DNA from: Mycobacterium decipiens
GTDB taxonomy: Bacteria; Actinomycetota; Actinomycetes; Mycobacteriales; Mycobacteriaceae
Assembly: GCF_963853665.1 (NCBI RefSeq)
Contig: NZ_OY970459.1
Span: 5,022,001 to 5,086,000 of the forward strand
Length of the DNA stretch: 64,000 nucleotides
Reading direction: 5' to 3'
Positions 1 to 10,985 of the stretch are shown in pieces. Below the pieces are notes generated by a model. That model made no database searches. It saw only the letters and a program-made list of their open reading frames with translations, and was not told the DNA's origin. The position numbers and the translations under genes are program-made. Every line of letters starts with the position of its first letter. Position 1 is the stretch's first letter.

Positions 1-1746
<1,746 letters not shown>

Positions 1747-1778
1747 GTGGCGTTAGCCTGGCCCGTCCGGGAGCGTGC

Positions 1779-2768
1779 TCAGAACAGGGCGAACTGCTCG
1801 TTGACCAGGGTGGCGTCGGTGAATTGCTCCATGCTGTTGCCGCCGACGACGGAACCAACGCAGGCCATGAATTGGGCGTCGGAAACCACTGGCACCCCTA
1901 GCTGCAGGGCGTGATATCCCTTGCCCTGTTCGGGGGCGGCATCGTTGCACACCACCAGCGAGGTCTCGCGGTCGACGGCATCGGCGTAGGCCAGCCCGGC
2001 ATGCAGGATCCGTTCGACGAGTTCCTCGTGGGTCCGTCTTACCTCGGCCGCCAGCGCGACCCGCATTCCCTGCACCAGCGGCCTGCCCTGGACATAGCGA
2101 CCCGGGTTGAGATAGGGACAGGTCATCCGAGCAGCCAGCGCCTTGAGCGGTCGCAGCTCGTCGTGGGTCACCCGGCCGTTGGGCCACCGGCGTCGGGTCA
2201 CCGGGTGTACCGGCAGCCAAACGTCATGTTCACGCGCGCTCTCTAGGGCGGCTGCCAGTATGCCGGCCAAGACCCGGGCGTCGTCGAATGCGTCGTGCGG
2301 CCGTTGCTGGGTCACGCCCCAATGCGCGGCAAGCGTCTCCAGCCGTAGATTGTCGATGTCGAGCTGCAGTCGGCGGGCCAGCTCGACCGTGCACATGACA
2401 AAGTCGACCGGGAGTTCGGCCTCGGCGATCTCGGCTTCGGCAGCCAGGAAGGCGTAGTCGAACGCGACATTGTGCGCCACCAGAGTGCGCCCACGCAGCA
2501 CCTCGACCACGTCATCGGCTACATCGCCGAACTGCGGCTGGTCTTCGAGCATGGCAGCGGTCAGGCCATGCACGTGGGTGGGGCCCGGGTCCACACCCGG
2601 ATTCAGCAGGCTGACCACGGATTGCTCCAGCCGGCCGAGGGCGTCCAGACCCAGCACTGCAAGGCTGATGATCCGGGCCTGGCCCGGTCGAAAGCCCGAG
2701 GTCTCGACGTCGATGACGGCCCAACCCCGGTCCGGGTGGCTGGCCGGCCGTCCCCAGGTGTGGCTCAC
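1779..2768 (-). CDS. dnaQ: DnaQ-like DEDDh 3'-5' exonuclease with C-terminal BRCT-like domain
   Basis: Exonuclease of the DNA polymerase III epsilon type, likely used in proofreading or repair. The GTG at 2768 gives 329 aa, the length I recall for Rv3711c; the longer reading back to 2855 adds an unconserved tail. Exonuclease residues are visible: D20 and E22 in IDVETSGF, the Asp of AHNVAFDYAFL, and HDAFDDARV with the final His and Asp. The last ~90 residues (QGMRVALAAEV...HAGLAY...LVVCND) resemble a BRCT domain. It is convergent with leuA, leaving only 32 bases between the stops. Confidence 0.9.
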   Translation of the reverse strand: MSHTWGRPASHPDRGWAVIDVETSGFRPGQARIISLAVLGLDALGRLEQSVVSLLNPGVDPGPTHVHGLTAAMLEDQPQFGDVADDVVEVLRGRTLVAHNVAFDYAFLAAEAEIAEAELPVDFVMCTVELARRLQLDIDNLRLETLAAHWGVTQQRPHDAFDDARVLAGILAAALESAREHDVWLPVHPVTRRRWPNGRVTHDELRPLKALAARMTCPYLNPGRYVQGRPLVQGMRVALAAEVRRTHEELVERILHAGLAYADAVDRETSLVVCNDAAPEQGKGYHALQLGVPVVSDAQFMACVGSVVGGNSMEQFTDATLVNEQFALF

Positions 2769-2899
2769 ACGTTGAGGATGGCACGTCCGACCGACATAAC
2801 CTGGTCGCTGCGCATCGTGTCGGCATTCGAATGGGATGAGCGCGACCCGCTGCACTCGGCAAAAAGCGCCGAGCTTGCGATCGCCCTTAAACTGCCCGG

Positions 2900-4150
2900 G
2901 TGGTTACCACCCGTGCACACCTAGCCCTCGCCGCCGGCGCGAGCGCGCGGTGGGCGTCGCGGGTAACCGGACGCGGGGCCGGGGCGATGATCGGCGGCCT
3001 GGTCGCGATGACCCTGGACCGTTCGATTCTGCGCCAGCTTGGGGCGGGCCGGCGCACGGTCGTGCTCACCGGTACCAACGGCAAGTCGACGACCACCCGG
3101 ATGACTGCTGCCGCGCTGGCAGCGTCGGACCCCAACGGTTCAGTGGCCACCAACGCCGAGGGGGCCAACATGGACGCCGGCCTGGTGGCCGCGCTCGCCG
3201 CTGACCGCCACGCCAAGATGGCGGCGCTGGAAGTCGACGAGATGCACGTGCCGCACGTCTTAGATGCAGTAGAAGCTGCGGTCGTCGTTTTGCTCAACCT
3301 GTCGCGCGATCAACTCGATCGGGTCGGTGAGATCAACGTGATCGAGCGCACGCTGCGCGCCGGCCTGGCCCGGCACCCGAACGCGGTCGTGGTCGCAAAC
3401 TGTGACGACGTGCTGATGACGTCGGCCGCCTACGACAGCCCGAACGTCGTATGGGTGGCCGCGGGTGGCGCATGGTCGAACGACTCGGTCAGCTGCCCAC
3501 GCAGCGGTGAGGTGATCGTCCGCGAACAGGGCCACTGGTATTCCACCGGCGCCGACTTCAAGCGACCCAGCCCGCACTGGTGGTTCGACGACAACACCCT
3601 GTACGGGCCCGACGGGCTGGCCCTGCCGATGCGGCTGGCACTGCCCGGCACGGTGAATCGCGGCAATGCCGCTGAGGCCGTCGCCGCAGCCGTCACGCTG
3701 GGTGCCGACCCGTCTGTGGCCGTCGCCGCGGTGTCCCAAGTTGACGAGGTCGCCGGGCGCTACCGGACCGTCCGGATCGGCGGGCACGAAGCGCGCATCC
3801 TGCTCGCCAAGAATCCAGCCGGCTGGCAGGAAGCGCTGTCGATGGTGGACAAGCACGCGGCTGGAGTGGTCATCTCGGTTAACGGGCAGGTGCCCGACGG
3901 CGAGGACCTGTCCTGGCTCTGGGATGTGCGTTTCGAGCACTTCGAGGAGTCCTTCAAAGCGACCCCAGTCGTGGCCGCCGGCGAACGCGGCACCGACCTG
4001 GCGGTACGCCTCGGGTATGCGGGAGTGAAGCACACCCTGGTGCACGACACCGTGGCAGCCATCGCATCATGCCCGCCCGGGCGGGTGGAGGTCGTCGTCA
4101 ACTACACCGCGTTCCTTCAGCTGCAGCGCAGATTGGCGCGCCATGGCTGA
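2900..4150 (+). CDS. murT: Lipid II isoglutaminyl synthase subunit MurT
   Basis: Mur-ligase-like ATPase subunit of the MurT-GatD complex, which amidates the D-glutamate of lipid II to D-isoglutamine in the cytoplasm. The P-loop TGTNGKSTTTR lies near residue 60, followed by a Mur ligase central domain (ALEVDEMHVPH, NLSRDQLDRVGE) and the DUF1727-type C-terminal domain. The GTG at 2900 gives 416 aa, close to the mycobacterial homologue. The stop overlaps the gatD start by 8 bases, the usual coupled arrangement. Confidence 0.93.
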   Translation: MVTTRAHLALAAGASARWASRVTGRGAGAMIGGLVAMTLDRSILRQLGAGRRTVVLTGTNGKSTTTRMTAAALAASDPNGSVATNAEGANMDAGLVAALAADRHAKMAALEVDEMHVPHVLDAVEAAVVVLLNLSRDQLDRVGEINVIERTLRAGLARHPNAVVVANCDDVLMTSAAYDSPNVVWVAAGGAWSNDSVSCPRSGEVIVREQGHWYSTGADFKRPSPHWWFDDNTLYGPDGLALPMRLALPGTVNRGNAAEAVAAAVTLGADPSVAVAAVSQVDEVAGRYRTVRIGGHEARILLAKNPAGWQEALSMVDKHAAGVVISVNGQVPDGEDLSWLWDVRFEHFEESFKATPVVAAGERGTDLAVRLGYAGVKHTLVHDTVAAIASCPPGRVEVVVNYTAFLQLQRRLARHG

Positions 4151-4847
4151 ATCAATGGTGCGGATCGGGCTGGTATTGCCCGACGTGATGGGCACCTACG
4201 GCGACGGCGGCAACGCCGTGGTGCTGCGGCAGCGGCTACTGTTGCGCGGCATCGCCGCCGAGATCATCGAGATCACGCTGGCCGATCCGGTACCGGAGTC
4301 GCTGGACCTCTACACGCTGGGCGGCGCGGAGGATTACGCGCAGCGCTTGGCCACCCGGCACCTGCTTCGGTATCCGGGCCTGCAACGCGCCGCGGCTCGG
4401 GGTGCCCCAGTGCTGGCGATCTGTGCGGCCATCCAGGTGCTCGGGCACTGGTACGAAACGTCGTCGGGGGAACGGGTCGACGGCGTGGGCATGCTGGACG
4501 TCACCACGTCGCCGCAGCAGGCGCGCACCATTGGCGAGCTGGTCAGCAAGCCGTTGCTGGCCGGCTTGACGCAACGCCTCACCGGTTTCGAGAACCACCG
4601 AGGCGGTACCGTCCTCGGATCCGCGGCGTCACCGCTGGGCGCGGTGCTCAAGGGTGCGGGTAACCGGGCCGGCGGCGGGGTTGACGGGGTGGCGCAGGGC
4701 AGCGTGGTCGCCAGCTACATGCACGGGCCGTGTCTGGCGCGAAACCCCGAGCTGGCCGACCTATTGCTGAGCACGGTTGTGGGTGAGCTGGCGCCACTGG
4801 ATCTGCCCGAGGTGGATCTGTTACGTCGCGAGCGGTTGCGCGCCTAG
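4143..4847 (+). CDS. gatD: Lipid II isoglutaminyl synthase glutamine amidotransferase subunit GatD
   Basis: Class I (CobB/CobQ-like) glutaminase that supplies ammonia to MurT; older annotation calls it cobQ2. The nucleophile Cys sits in VLAICAAIQVLGHWY (about residue 94) and the catalytic His in VASYMHGPCLARN (about 193). LPDVMGTYGDGGNAV at the N-terminus is typical of the family. At 234 aa the length is normal. It is translationally coupled to murT. Its end overlaps the convergent minus-strand gene by 4 bases. Confidence 0.93.
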   Translation: MAESMVRIGLVLPDVMGTYGDGGNAVVLRQRLLLRGIAAEIIEITLADPVPESLDLYTLGGAEDYAQRLATRHLLRYPGLQRAAARGAPVLAICAAIQVLGHWYETSSGERVDGVGMLDVTTSPQQARTIGELVSKPLLAGLTQRLTGFENHRGGTVLGSAASPLGAVLKGAGNRAGGGVDGVAQGSVVASYMHGPCLARNPELADLLLSTVVGELAPLDLPEVDLLRRERLRA

Positions 4848-5689
4848 GGCCGCCAACCGCGGGCAACGAGCACCTCACGTACCCGCAGCACAACGCCGTC
4901 GGGCGCATCCTCGGCGATCACTCGGATGATGGTCCAGCCCAGCTCCGCAAGTTTGCGCAGCCGCCGCTGATCCCATACGTACTGGCGGCGGTCGCTGCGG
5001 TGGTGGTCGCCGTCATACTCGACGGCCACCTTGAATTTCTCCCAACCCATATCGAGCACCGCCACGGTGCGGTACCGGTCGACCACCGGTATCTGTGTGG
5101 TCGGGGCTGGAAAGTCTGCGTCAATCAAGAGCAACCGCAGCCAGGTCTCCTTGGGCGACGCCGCGCCGGCGTCGACAAGTGGTAACGCAGCCCGCAACCG
5201 CCGAATACCACGCGCCCCCGCGCGGCGCTTGGCCAGCAACAACACTTCTTCGGTTGAGAACGGCGTCGCCCGCGACAGCGCGTCCAAGCGCGCCACGGCC
5301 TGCCCCCGCGGCAGATGCCGACCGAGGTCGTACGCGGTGCGCGCCAGTGACGTGACCGGCAGGCCACCTACACGGCAAATCTCGTCGTCGCCCAACGTCC
5401 CGGCACGAGCGATGAGCCCGGGCGGCGGCCTGGTGTTGGACCAGATCAGCTCGATCGGAACGTCGTCGTCAATCCACTGGGCACCATGCAGCGCAGCGGC
5501 AGCGACACCGGCGATGACACCTCGTCGCCCGGATCGCAACCACGCTCCCTCGATCCGGTCGCGAAGCGACGGCTCGTGCTCTTTCCGGACGAAGACGTCA
5601 CGAAATATGGCCCGATGCCACCGACGCAGCTGGTATTCGGTGAGCCGGCCCTGCGCCAGCGCTTCACTGCCAAGGAACACCTCACGCAC
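4844..5689 (-). CDS. DUF559-type/AbiEi-like protein of unknown role
   Basis: A 281-aa homologue of Rv3714c. The C-terminal third (VAVLDMGWEKFKVAVEYDGDHH...DQRRLRKLAELGWTIIRV) has the restriction-endonuclease-like (Vsr/DUF559) pattern with a D...E-Y-D-G-D-H motif. The N-terminal part resembles the winged-helix region of AbiEi-type antitoxins (RLTEYQLRRWHRAIFRDVFV). Many copies occur in actinobacteria without a proven function. It starts at a GTG. No toxin partner is visible next to it, so a toxin-antitoxin role is not supported. Confidence 0.75.
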   Translation of the reverse strand: MREVFLGSEALAQGRLTEYQLRRWHRAIFRDVFVRKEHEPSLRDRIEGAWLRSGRRGVIAGVAAAALHGAQWIDDDVPIELIWSNTRPPPGLIARAGTLGDDEICRVGGLPVTSLARTAYDLGRHLPRGQAVARLDALSRATPFSTEEVLLLAKRRAGARGIRRLRAALPLVDAGAASPKETWLRLLLIDADFPAPTTQIPVVDRYRTVAVLDMGWEKFKVAVEYDGDHHRSDRRQYVWDQRRLRKLAELGWTIIRVIAEDAPDGVVLRVREVLVARGWRP

Positions 5690-5784
5690 GCGGCCATGCT
5701 GACAGCAACAACCGACACGTACCGAGGCTGTAGTTGGCGTGCAATAGTTCGAGTGGACCGCACGTCAACTACAGGCTCGGCGAA

Positions 5785-6396
5785 TCAGGCAAGCACGCGG
5801 CGGCCGATGAGGGCCCGGCCGAGGGTCAATTCGTCGGCGAACTCCAGATCGCCGCCCATCGGCAGCCCGGAGGCGATCCGCGTCACGGTCAGGCCGGGGA
5901 TGTCGCGCAGCATCCGCACCAGGTAGGTGGCGGTCGCCTCACCCTCGGTATTGGGATCGGTGGCGATGATCACCTCGGTGATGTCGACATCGTCGACCCG
6001 CTCACCGATGCGGCTCAGCAGCTCGCGGATCCGCAGCTGCTCAGGACCAATTCCAGACAACGGATCGAGCGCCCCGCCCAGGACGTGGTAGCGGCCGCGG
6101 AACTCTCGGGTGCGCTCCACGGCCTGGATATCTTTCGGCTCCTCGACAACGCACACCACAGCGCCATCTCGACGGGTATCCGAACAAATTCTGCACCGCT
6201 CGTCGTCGGAGACGTTTCCGCACACCGCACAGAACCGCACGCCCTCCCGAACCTTCGCCAGCACGGCGGCCAGCCGGTCGATGTCCGACGGTTCGACCGA
6301 CAACAAATGAAAGGCGATGCGCTGCGCGCTCTTGGGTCCGATCCCCGGCAACTTGCCGAGTTCGTCGATCAGGTCCTGGACGGGTCCCTCAAACAT
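5785..6396 (-). CDS. recR: Recombination mediator RecR
   Basis: RecF-pathway protein that works with RecO to load RecA at gaps. At 203 aa it is full length. An N-terminal HhH motif ([20 protein letters not shown]) is followed by a four-Cys zinc finger ([16 protein letters not shown]) and a Toprim domain ([15 protein letters not shown]...YHVLGG). It is 11 bases downstream of the EbfC-like gene on the same strand, the very common ebfC-recR pairing downstream of a dnaX-type gene. Confidence 0.97.
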   Translation of the reverse strand: MFEGPVQDLIDELGKLPGIGPKSAQRIAFHLLSVEPSDIDRLAAVLAKVREGVRFCAVCGNVSDDERCRICSDTRRDGAVVCVVEEPKDIQAVERTREFRGRYHVLGGALDPLSGIGPEQLRIRELLSRIGERVDDVDITEVIIATDPNTEGEATATYLVRMLRDIPGLTVTRIASGLPMGGDLEFADELTLGRALIGRRVLA

Positions 6397-6407
6397 GTCG
6401 GTTCAGG

Positions 6408-6878
6408 TCAGACCCCCGGCGCAGGTGGTACGCCCGGTGCTCCTGGCATACCGGGTGCTCCTGGCATACCGGGTGCTCCTGGCATACCCGGTGCTCCTGG
6501 CATACCCGGTGCTCCTGGCATACCGGGTGCTCCTGGCATGCCCGGCCCGGGCGGCGCGGCCGGTGGCGCCGGCGGGCGCATCGCGCCGGCCAGCGCACCC
6601 AACCGCTCCTGTGCCATCTTCGTAACTTGCTGAGATGCGTCGCGCATCGCACCGACGATCAGGTCCTGCAAGGTCTCGATGTCGTTCGGGTCGACGACCT
6701 TGGGGTCGATCGTCACGCCGATCACCTCGCCGCTGCCTTTGACGACGACCTTGACCAAGCCACCACCGGCTTGACCGTGCACCTCAGAGTTAGCCAACTG
6801 TTGCTGGGCCTCCAATAGCTTTTGCTGCATCTGCTGCGCCTGGGCGAGCAGTGCCGACATATCGCCTCCGGGTTGCAT
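6408..6878 (-). CDS. YbaB/EbfC family nucleoid-associated protein with collagen-like tail
   Basis: The YbaB/EbfC core (about residues 1-108) binds DNA as a dimer: [37 protein letters not shown]. After residue ~108 the protein runs into a proline/glycine tail holding six GAPGMP units. The homologue in M. tuberculosis (Rv3716c, 133 aa as I recall) has a shorter version, so the extra length here is repeat expansion. Operon with recR. Confidence 0.92.
   Translation of the reverse strand: MQPGGDMSALLAQAQQMQQKLLEAQQQLANSEVHGQAGGGLVKVVVKGSGEVIGVTIDPKVVDPNDIETLQDLIVGAMRDASQQVTKMAQERLGALAGAMRPPAPPAAPPGPGMPGAPGMPGAPGMPGAPGMPGAPGMPGAPGMPGAPGVPPAPGV
6436..6543 (-). repeat. Six tandem 18-bp repeats encoding GAPGMP
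   Basis: The plus strand reads ggtgctcctggcatacc plus one base, six times in perfect register (units start at 6436, 6454, 6472, 6490, 6508 and 6526). Differences are confined to the last bases of the unit. The repeat is in frame in the EbfC-like gene, so copy changes would not shift the frame. Likely a hypervariable minisatellite. Confidence 0.95.
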
Positions 6879-6976
6879 GACAGTCCCCTAGCATCTTGGT
6901 CTCGAGTTGGTTTCGCCTGCGGTTGCCCGGCGATTCGGAACATTCAGCCTAGACGGCGCCACGTTACCTTTGCGCG

Positions 6977-7738
6977 GTGGACGTACGAGTTGGCCTGCGT
7001 GTCGGATTCGCCGTGGTCGTCGGGGTAATCGTCGCCACGTGGACACCGACTATCCCGGCCGCGACCGCAACCCCCTCCAACATAGCGGGCATGGTCGTAT
7101 TCATCGATCCCGGCCACAACGGAGCCAACGACGCATCCATCGGCAACCAGGTGCCCACCGGTCGCGGCGGCACCAAGGACTGCCAAGCCAGTGGAACGTC
7201 GAGCAACAGCGGCTATCCGGAGCACACCTTCACCTGGGAAACCGCCTTGCGACTGCGGGCCGCGTTGAATGCGCTGGGGGTACGGACCGCCCTGTCACGC
7301 GGTAATGACAACGCGCTTGGACCGTGTGTCGATGCGCGCGCCAACATGGCCAACGCGTTGCACCCCAACGCAATCGTCAGCCTGCACGCCGACGGCGGGC
7401 CAGCGTCCGGCCGCGGATTCCATGTCAACTATTCGGCCCCGCCGCTCAACGCTGTCCAGGCCGGTCCCTCGGTGCGGTTCGCCGAGATCATGCGCGACCA
7501 GCTGCAGGCCTCGGGGATTCCGAAGGCGAACTACATCGGGAAGGACGGCCTGTACGGGCGTTCGGACCTAGCCGGCCTGAACCTGGCGCAGTATCCGTCG
7601 ATCCTGGTCGAGCTGGGCAACATGAAGAACCCCGCAGATTCGGCGTTGATGGAGTCCACCGAGGGTAGGCAAAGGTACGCCAATGCCCTGTTGCGCGGCG
7701 TCGCGGGCTTTCTGGCCACCCAGGGCCTGGCGCGTTAG
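6977..7738 (+). CDS. Secreted N-acetylmuramoyl-L-alanine amidase (Rv3717/Ami1 type)
   Basis: Amidase_3 zinc enzyme that cuts the amide bond between MurNAc and the stem peptide. The N-terminus is a signal peptide (hydrophobic VGFAVVVGVIVATWT, likely cleaved near ATA-TPS). Zinc ligands are the His of IDPGHNG, the Glu of YPEHTFTWETALRL and the His of VSLHADGG; the catalytic Glu is in LVELGNMKN. No SH3 or other wall-binding domain is present. It starts at a GTG, and at 253 aa is slightly longer than the M. tuberculosis protein. Confidence 0.93.
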   Translation: MDVRVGLRVGFAVVVGVIVATWTPTIPAATATPSNIAGMVVFIDPGHNGANDASIGNQVPTGRGGTKDCQASGTSSNSGYPEHTFTWETALRLRAALNALGVRTALSRGNDNALGPCVDARANMANALHPNAIVSLHADGGPASGRGFHVNYSAPPLNAVQAGPSVRFAEIMRDQLQASGIPKANYIGKDGLYGRSDLAGLNLAQYPSILVELGNMKNPADSALMESTEGRQRYANALLRGVAGFLATQGLAR

Positions 7739-7754
7739 CCCGCGTGGCCAGGAA

Positions 7755-8192
7755 TTAGCTCTCCAGTTCGCTCTTCAGGTTGGCCAGCACCTCGGCCTGG
7801 ATCTTCTTCAGCCCCAGCGGCGCAAAGGTCTTTTCGAAGAAGCCCTTGACCCCGCCCGCGCCGTTCCAGGTGGTCTTTACGGTGACGCTGGAACCGGGTC
7901 CCGCTGGCGCCACCGTCCAGTTGGTGATCATGGACGAGCTCACGTCCTGCTCGATGACGGTGTGCCCCGCAATGTCCACGTTGACCTGCACGTCGCGAAC
8001 GCGTGATTCGGTCGCTTGCAGGCGCCACTTGGCGACCGTGCCCCGCCCCTTGCCGCCCTCGAGCACCTGGTACTCGCTGTAGTGCGGGGACAAGATTTTA
8101 GGGCGTACGTTTTCATAGTCGACCAGCGCGTCGAGCACGGCCGCGGGTTCGGCATTGATCAAGATCGTGCTGGCTGCGCTCACCTGTCCCAT
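7755..8192 (-). CDS. SRPBCC (START-like) family protein
   Basis: A 145-aa protein with the polyketide cyclase/START-like fold pattern: N-terminal AASTILINAEPAAVLDALVDYENVRPKILSPHYSEYQV, several beta strands, and a C-terminal helix GVKGFFEKTFAPLGLKKIQAEVL. Such proteins bind hydrophobic ligands; the ligand cannot be read from sequence. Homologue of Rv3718c. Convergent with the amidase gene. Confidence 0.85.
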   Translation of the reverse strand: MGQVSAASTILINAEPAAVLDALVDYENVRPKILSPHYSEYQVLEGGKGRGTVAKWRLQATESRVRDVQVNVDIAGHTVIEQDVSSSMITNWTVAPAGPGSSVTVKTTWNGAGGVKGFFEKTFAPLGLKKIQAEVLANLKSELES

Positions 8193-8273
8193 CAGGGCCC
8201 AACTCCTCTGTTGTGGTTGCGGGCACCGCCCGGCACGCTTATGCGGGGACGGTAGTCGAGGACTAGGGTATAT

Positions 8274-9653
8274 GTGGTGCCTGTCCCTGGATCTGCACAG
8301 TCGGCTTACGCCGCCGGCGTCGAGCAGTTGCTGGCAAGTTATCGATCCATCCCCGCGACTGCGTCCGTCCGCCTCGCCAAGTCCACCTCAAACCTGTTCC
8401 GCGCCCGCGTCAAACGCGATGCGCGAGGCCTGGATGTGTCAGGACTGACCGGTGTCATCGGTATCGATCCCGAGGCCCGCACCGCCGATGTGGCCGGCAT
8501 GTGCACCTACGAGAACCTGGTCGCCGAAACACTGCAATACGGCCTATCGCCACTGGTGGTTCCGCAGCTGAAGACCATCACCCTGGGCGGAGCGGTCACC
8601 GGCTTGGGTATCGAATCGGCGTCGTTCCGCAACGGCCTACCCCACGAATCGGTGCTGGAGATGGATATCCTCACCGGCTCCGGCGAACTTCTCACCGTAT
8701 CGCCCAACCAGCACTCCGATCTGTACCGTGCGTTTCCTAATTCGTATGGCACACTGGGATATTCAACTCGGCTTCGAATCCAGCTGGAGCCGGTCAGTCC
8801 GTTCGTCACACTGCGGCACATCCGTTTTCACTCGTTGACAGCGATGGTCGCCGCGATGGAACGGATCATCGATACCGGCGGAGTGGACGGTGAGCCGGTG
8901 GACTATCTCGATGGGGTGGTTTTCAGCCCCGACGAAAGCTACTTGTGCATAGGCACGCAAACGACGACGCCGGGCCCGGTCAGTGATTACACCGGCGGAG
9001 ACATCTACTACCGGTCGATCCAGCACGATACGGAAACCAAAGAAGACCGGTTGACCATCCACGATTACTTCTGGCGCTGGGACACCGATTGGTTCTGGTG
9101 CTCACGATCGTTTGGTGCGCAGAACCCGCGGCTGCGCCGTTGGTGGCCGCGGCGCTACCGGCGCAGCAGTGTCTACTGGAAGTTGGTGGCTGCCGATCAG
9201 CGCTTCGGAATCACCGCCCGGATCGAGAAGCGCAAGGGTCGTCCCGCACGGGAGCGGGTAGTACAGGACGTCGAGGTGCCAATCGAACGGACCTGCGAGT
9301 TTCTGGAGTGGTTCGCAGACTTCGTGCCCATCTCGCCAATCTGGTTGTGCCCGTTACGGCTTCGTGATCACGCCGGCTGGCCGCTGTATCCGATCCGGCC
9401 GGACCACAGCTACGTCAACATCGGGTTCTGGTCATCGGTGCCGGTTGGCGCCACCGAGGGCGCCACCAACCGCAAGATCGAGGAGAAGGTGAGTGCACTC
9501 GACGGGCACAAATCGCTGTACTCCGACTCCTACTACACCCGCGAGGAATTCGATGAACTCTATGGCGGTGAGGCGTACAACATCGTAAAGAAGGCTTATG
9601 ATCCCGATTCGCGTCTGCTGGATCTCTACGCAAAGGTGGTGCAACGACGATGA
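8274..9653 (+). CDS. FAD-binding oxidoreductase (DHCR24-like)
   Basis: FAD-linked oxidase of the PCMH/delta(24)-sterol reductase-like type, homologue of Rv3719. The FAD domain shows GVIGIDPEARTADVAGMCTYENLV and TLGGAVTGLGIESASFRNGLPHESVLEMDIL. The 3' end overlaps the next gene in an ATGA, so the two are co-translated. In this family the oxidoreductase and the adjacent SAM methyltransferase probably modify an unsaturated fatty acyl chain together (as with the UfaA1 / tuberculostearate pathway); that pairing is inference. GTG starts are possible at 8274 and 8277. Confidence 0.88.
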   Translation: MVPVPGSAQSAYAAGVEQLLASYRSIPATASVRLAKSTSNLFRARVKRDARGLDVSGLTGVIGIDPEARTADVAGMCTYENLVAETLQYGLSPLVVPQLKTITLGGAVTGLGIESASFRNGLPHESVLEMDILTGSGELLTVSPNQHSDLYRAFPNSYGTLGYSTRLRIQLEPVSPFVTLRHIRFHSLTAMVAAMERIIDTGGVDGEPVDYLDGVVFSPDESYLCIGTQTTTPGPVSDYTGGDIYYRSIQHDTETKEDRLTIHDYFWRWDTDWFWCSRSFGAQNPRLRRWWPRRYRRSSVYWKLVAADQRFGITARIEKRKGRPARERVVQDVEVPIERTCEFLEWFADFVPISPIWLCPLRLRDHAGWPLYPIRPDHSYVNIGFWSSVPVGATEGATNRKIEEKVSALDGHKSLYSDSYYTREEFDELYGGEAYNIVKKAYDPDSRLLDLYAKVVQRR

Positions 9654-10969
9654 CAGCGACAAAGGAGACGAGCCAGCCCACCCGCATCTCTTGGGGCAAA
9701 CTGAGCATGGCCGAGATCCTGGCGATCTTCACCGCCACGGGGCAGCAACCGCTGAAGTTCACGGCGTATGACGGCAGCACCGCCGGGCAACCCGACGCGC
9801 GACTGGGCCTGGACCTTCGGACTCCCCGCGGCGCCACCTACCTGGCCACCGCTCCCGGCGAACTCGGAATTGCCCGCGCCTACATATCGGGCGACCTGCA
9901 GACGCACGGTGTGCATCCCGGCGATCCATACGAACTGCTCAAGACGCTGACCGACCGGGTTGACTTCAAACGGCCGTCGGCGCGAGTGCTGGCCAATGTC
10001 GTGCGCTCAATCGGCGTGGAGCATTTGCTGCCGATCGCGCCGCCACCGCAGGAGACGCCGCCTCGGTGGCGCCGGATCGCTAATGGCTTGCTGCACAGTA
10101 AAACCCGCGACGCCGAGGCCATCCATCACCACTACGACGTCTCCAACACCTTCTACGAGTGGGTGCTCGGGCCGTCGATGACCTACACCTGCGCGGTCTA
10201 TCCCAACGAAGAGGCGACGCTGCAAGAGGCGCAAGAGAACAAGTACCGGCTGATATTCGAGAAGTTGCGGCTACAGCCGGGTGACCACCTCCTCGACGTC
10301 GGTTGCGGCTGGGGTGGCATGGTGCGCTACGCCGCCCGACATGGCGTCCGGGTGATAGGTGCCACGCTATCGGCCGAGCAGGCGAAGTGGGCGCAGCAAG
10401 CGATCGAGGACGAAGGATTGGCCGACCTCGCGCAGGTGCGGCACTCCGACTACCGCGATGTGGCCGAGATCGGCTTCGACGCGGTTTCGTCGATCGGGCT
10501 AACCGAGCACATCGGCATCAAGAATTACCCCTTCTACTTCGGATTCCTGAAGTCGAAGTTGCGCACCGGCGGCCTGCTGCTCAATCACTGCATTACCCGC
10601 CACGACAATAGGTCCACTTCCTTTGCCGGCGGGTTCACCGACCGCTACGTCTTCCCCGACGGGGAGCTGACGGGCTCGGGACGCATTGTTACCGAGATCC
10701 AGGAGGTCGGTTTGGAGGTGTTGCACGCAGAGAACTTCCGCCATCACTACGCCATGACGCTGCGCGACTGGTGCCGCAACCTCGTCGAACACTGGGACGA
10801 CGCGGTCGCTGAGGTCGGCCTGGCAACCGCCAAGGTGTGGGGCCTGTACATGGCGGCTTCGCGGGTGGCCTTCGAACAAAACAACTTGCAGCTGCATCAC
10901 GTGCTGGCCACCAAGATGGACACCACGGGCGGCGACAACTTGCCGTTGCGGCCCTGGTGGCAGCCGTAA
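9650..10969 (+). CDS. Cyclopropane-fatty-acyl-phospholipid synthase-like SAM methyltransferase
   Basis: Homologue of Rv3720, 439 aa. CFA synthase/mycolic acid methyltransferase family: the SAM-binding motif LLDVGCGWGGMVRYAA is near residue 222, preceded by IHHHYDVSNTFYEWVLGPSMTYTCA and followed by GLTEHIG and FYFGFLKSKLRTGGLLLNH. Coupled by a 4-base overlap to the FAD oxidoreductase. Predicted to methylate or cyclopropanate an acyl chain at the membrane; the exact lipid product is unknown. Confidence 0.9.
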   Translation: MTATKETSQPTRISWGKLSMAEILAIFTATGQQPLKFTAYDGSTAGQPDARLGLDLRTPRGATYLATAPGELGIARAYISGDLQTHGVHPGDPYELLKTLTDRVDFKRPSARVLANVVRSIGVEHLLPIAPPPQETPPRWRRIANGLLHSKTRDAEAIHHHYDVSNTFYEWVLGPSMTYTCAVYPNEEATLQEAQENKYRLIFEKLRLQPGDHLLDVGCGWGGMVRYAARHGVRVIGATLSAEQAKWAQQAIEDEGLADLAQVRHSDYRDVAEIGFDAVSSIGLTEHIGIKNYPFYFGFLKSKLRTGGLLLNHCITRHDNRSTSFAGGFTDRYVFPDGELTGSGRIVTEIQEVGLEVLHAENFRHHYAMTLRDWCRNLVEHWDDAVAEVGLATAKVWGLYMAASRVAFEQNNLQLHHVLATKMDTTGGDNLPLRPWWQP

Positions 10970-10985
10970 GCTCGCCAGGTCGCCG

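Noticed and set aside
4844..5689. Toxin-antitoxin pair with the AbiEi-like protein
   Set aside because: No AbiEii-type toxin gene lies next to it; the neighbours are gatD and recR.
6436..6543. CRISPR-like array
   Set aside because: Repeats are directly adjacent 18-bp coding units without spacers.
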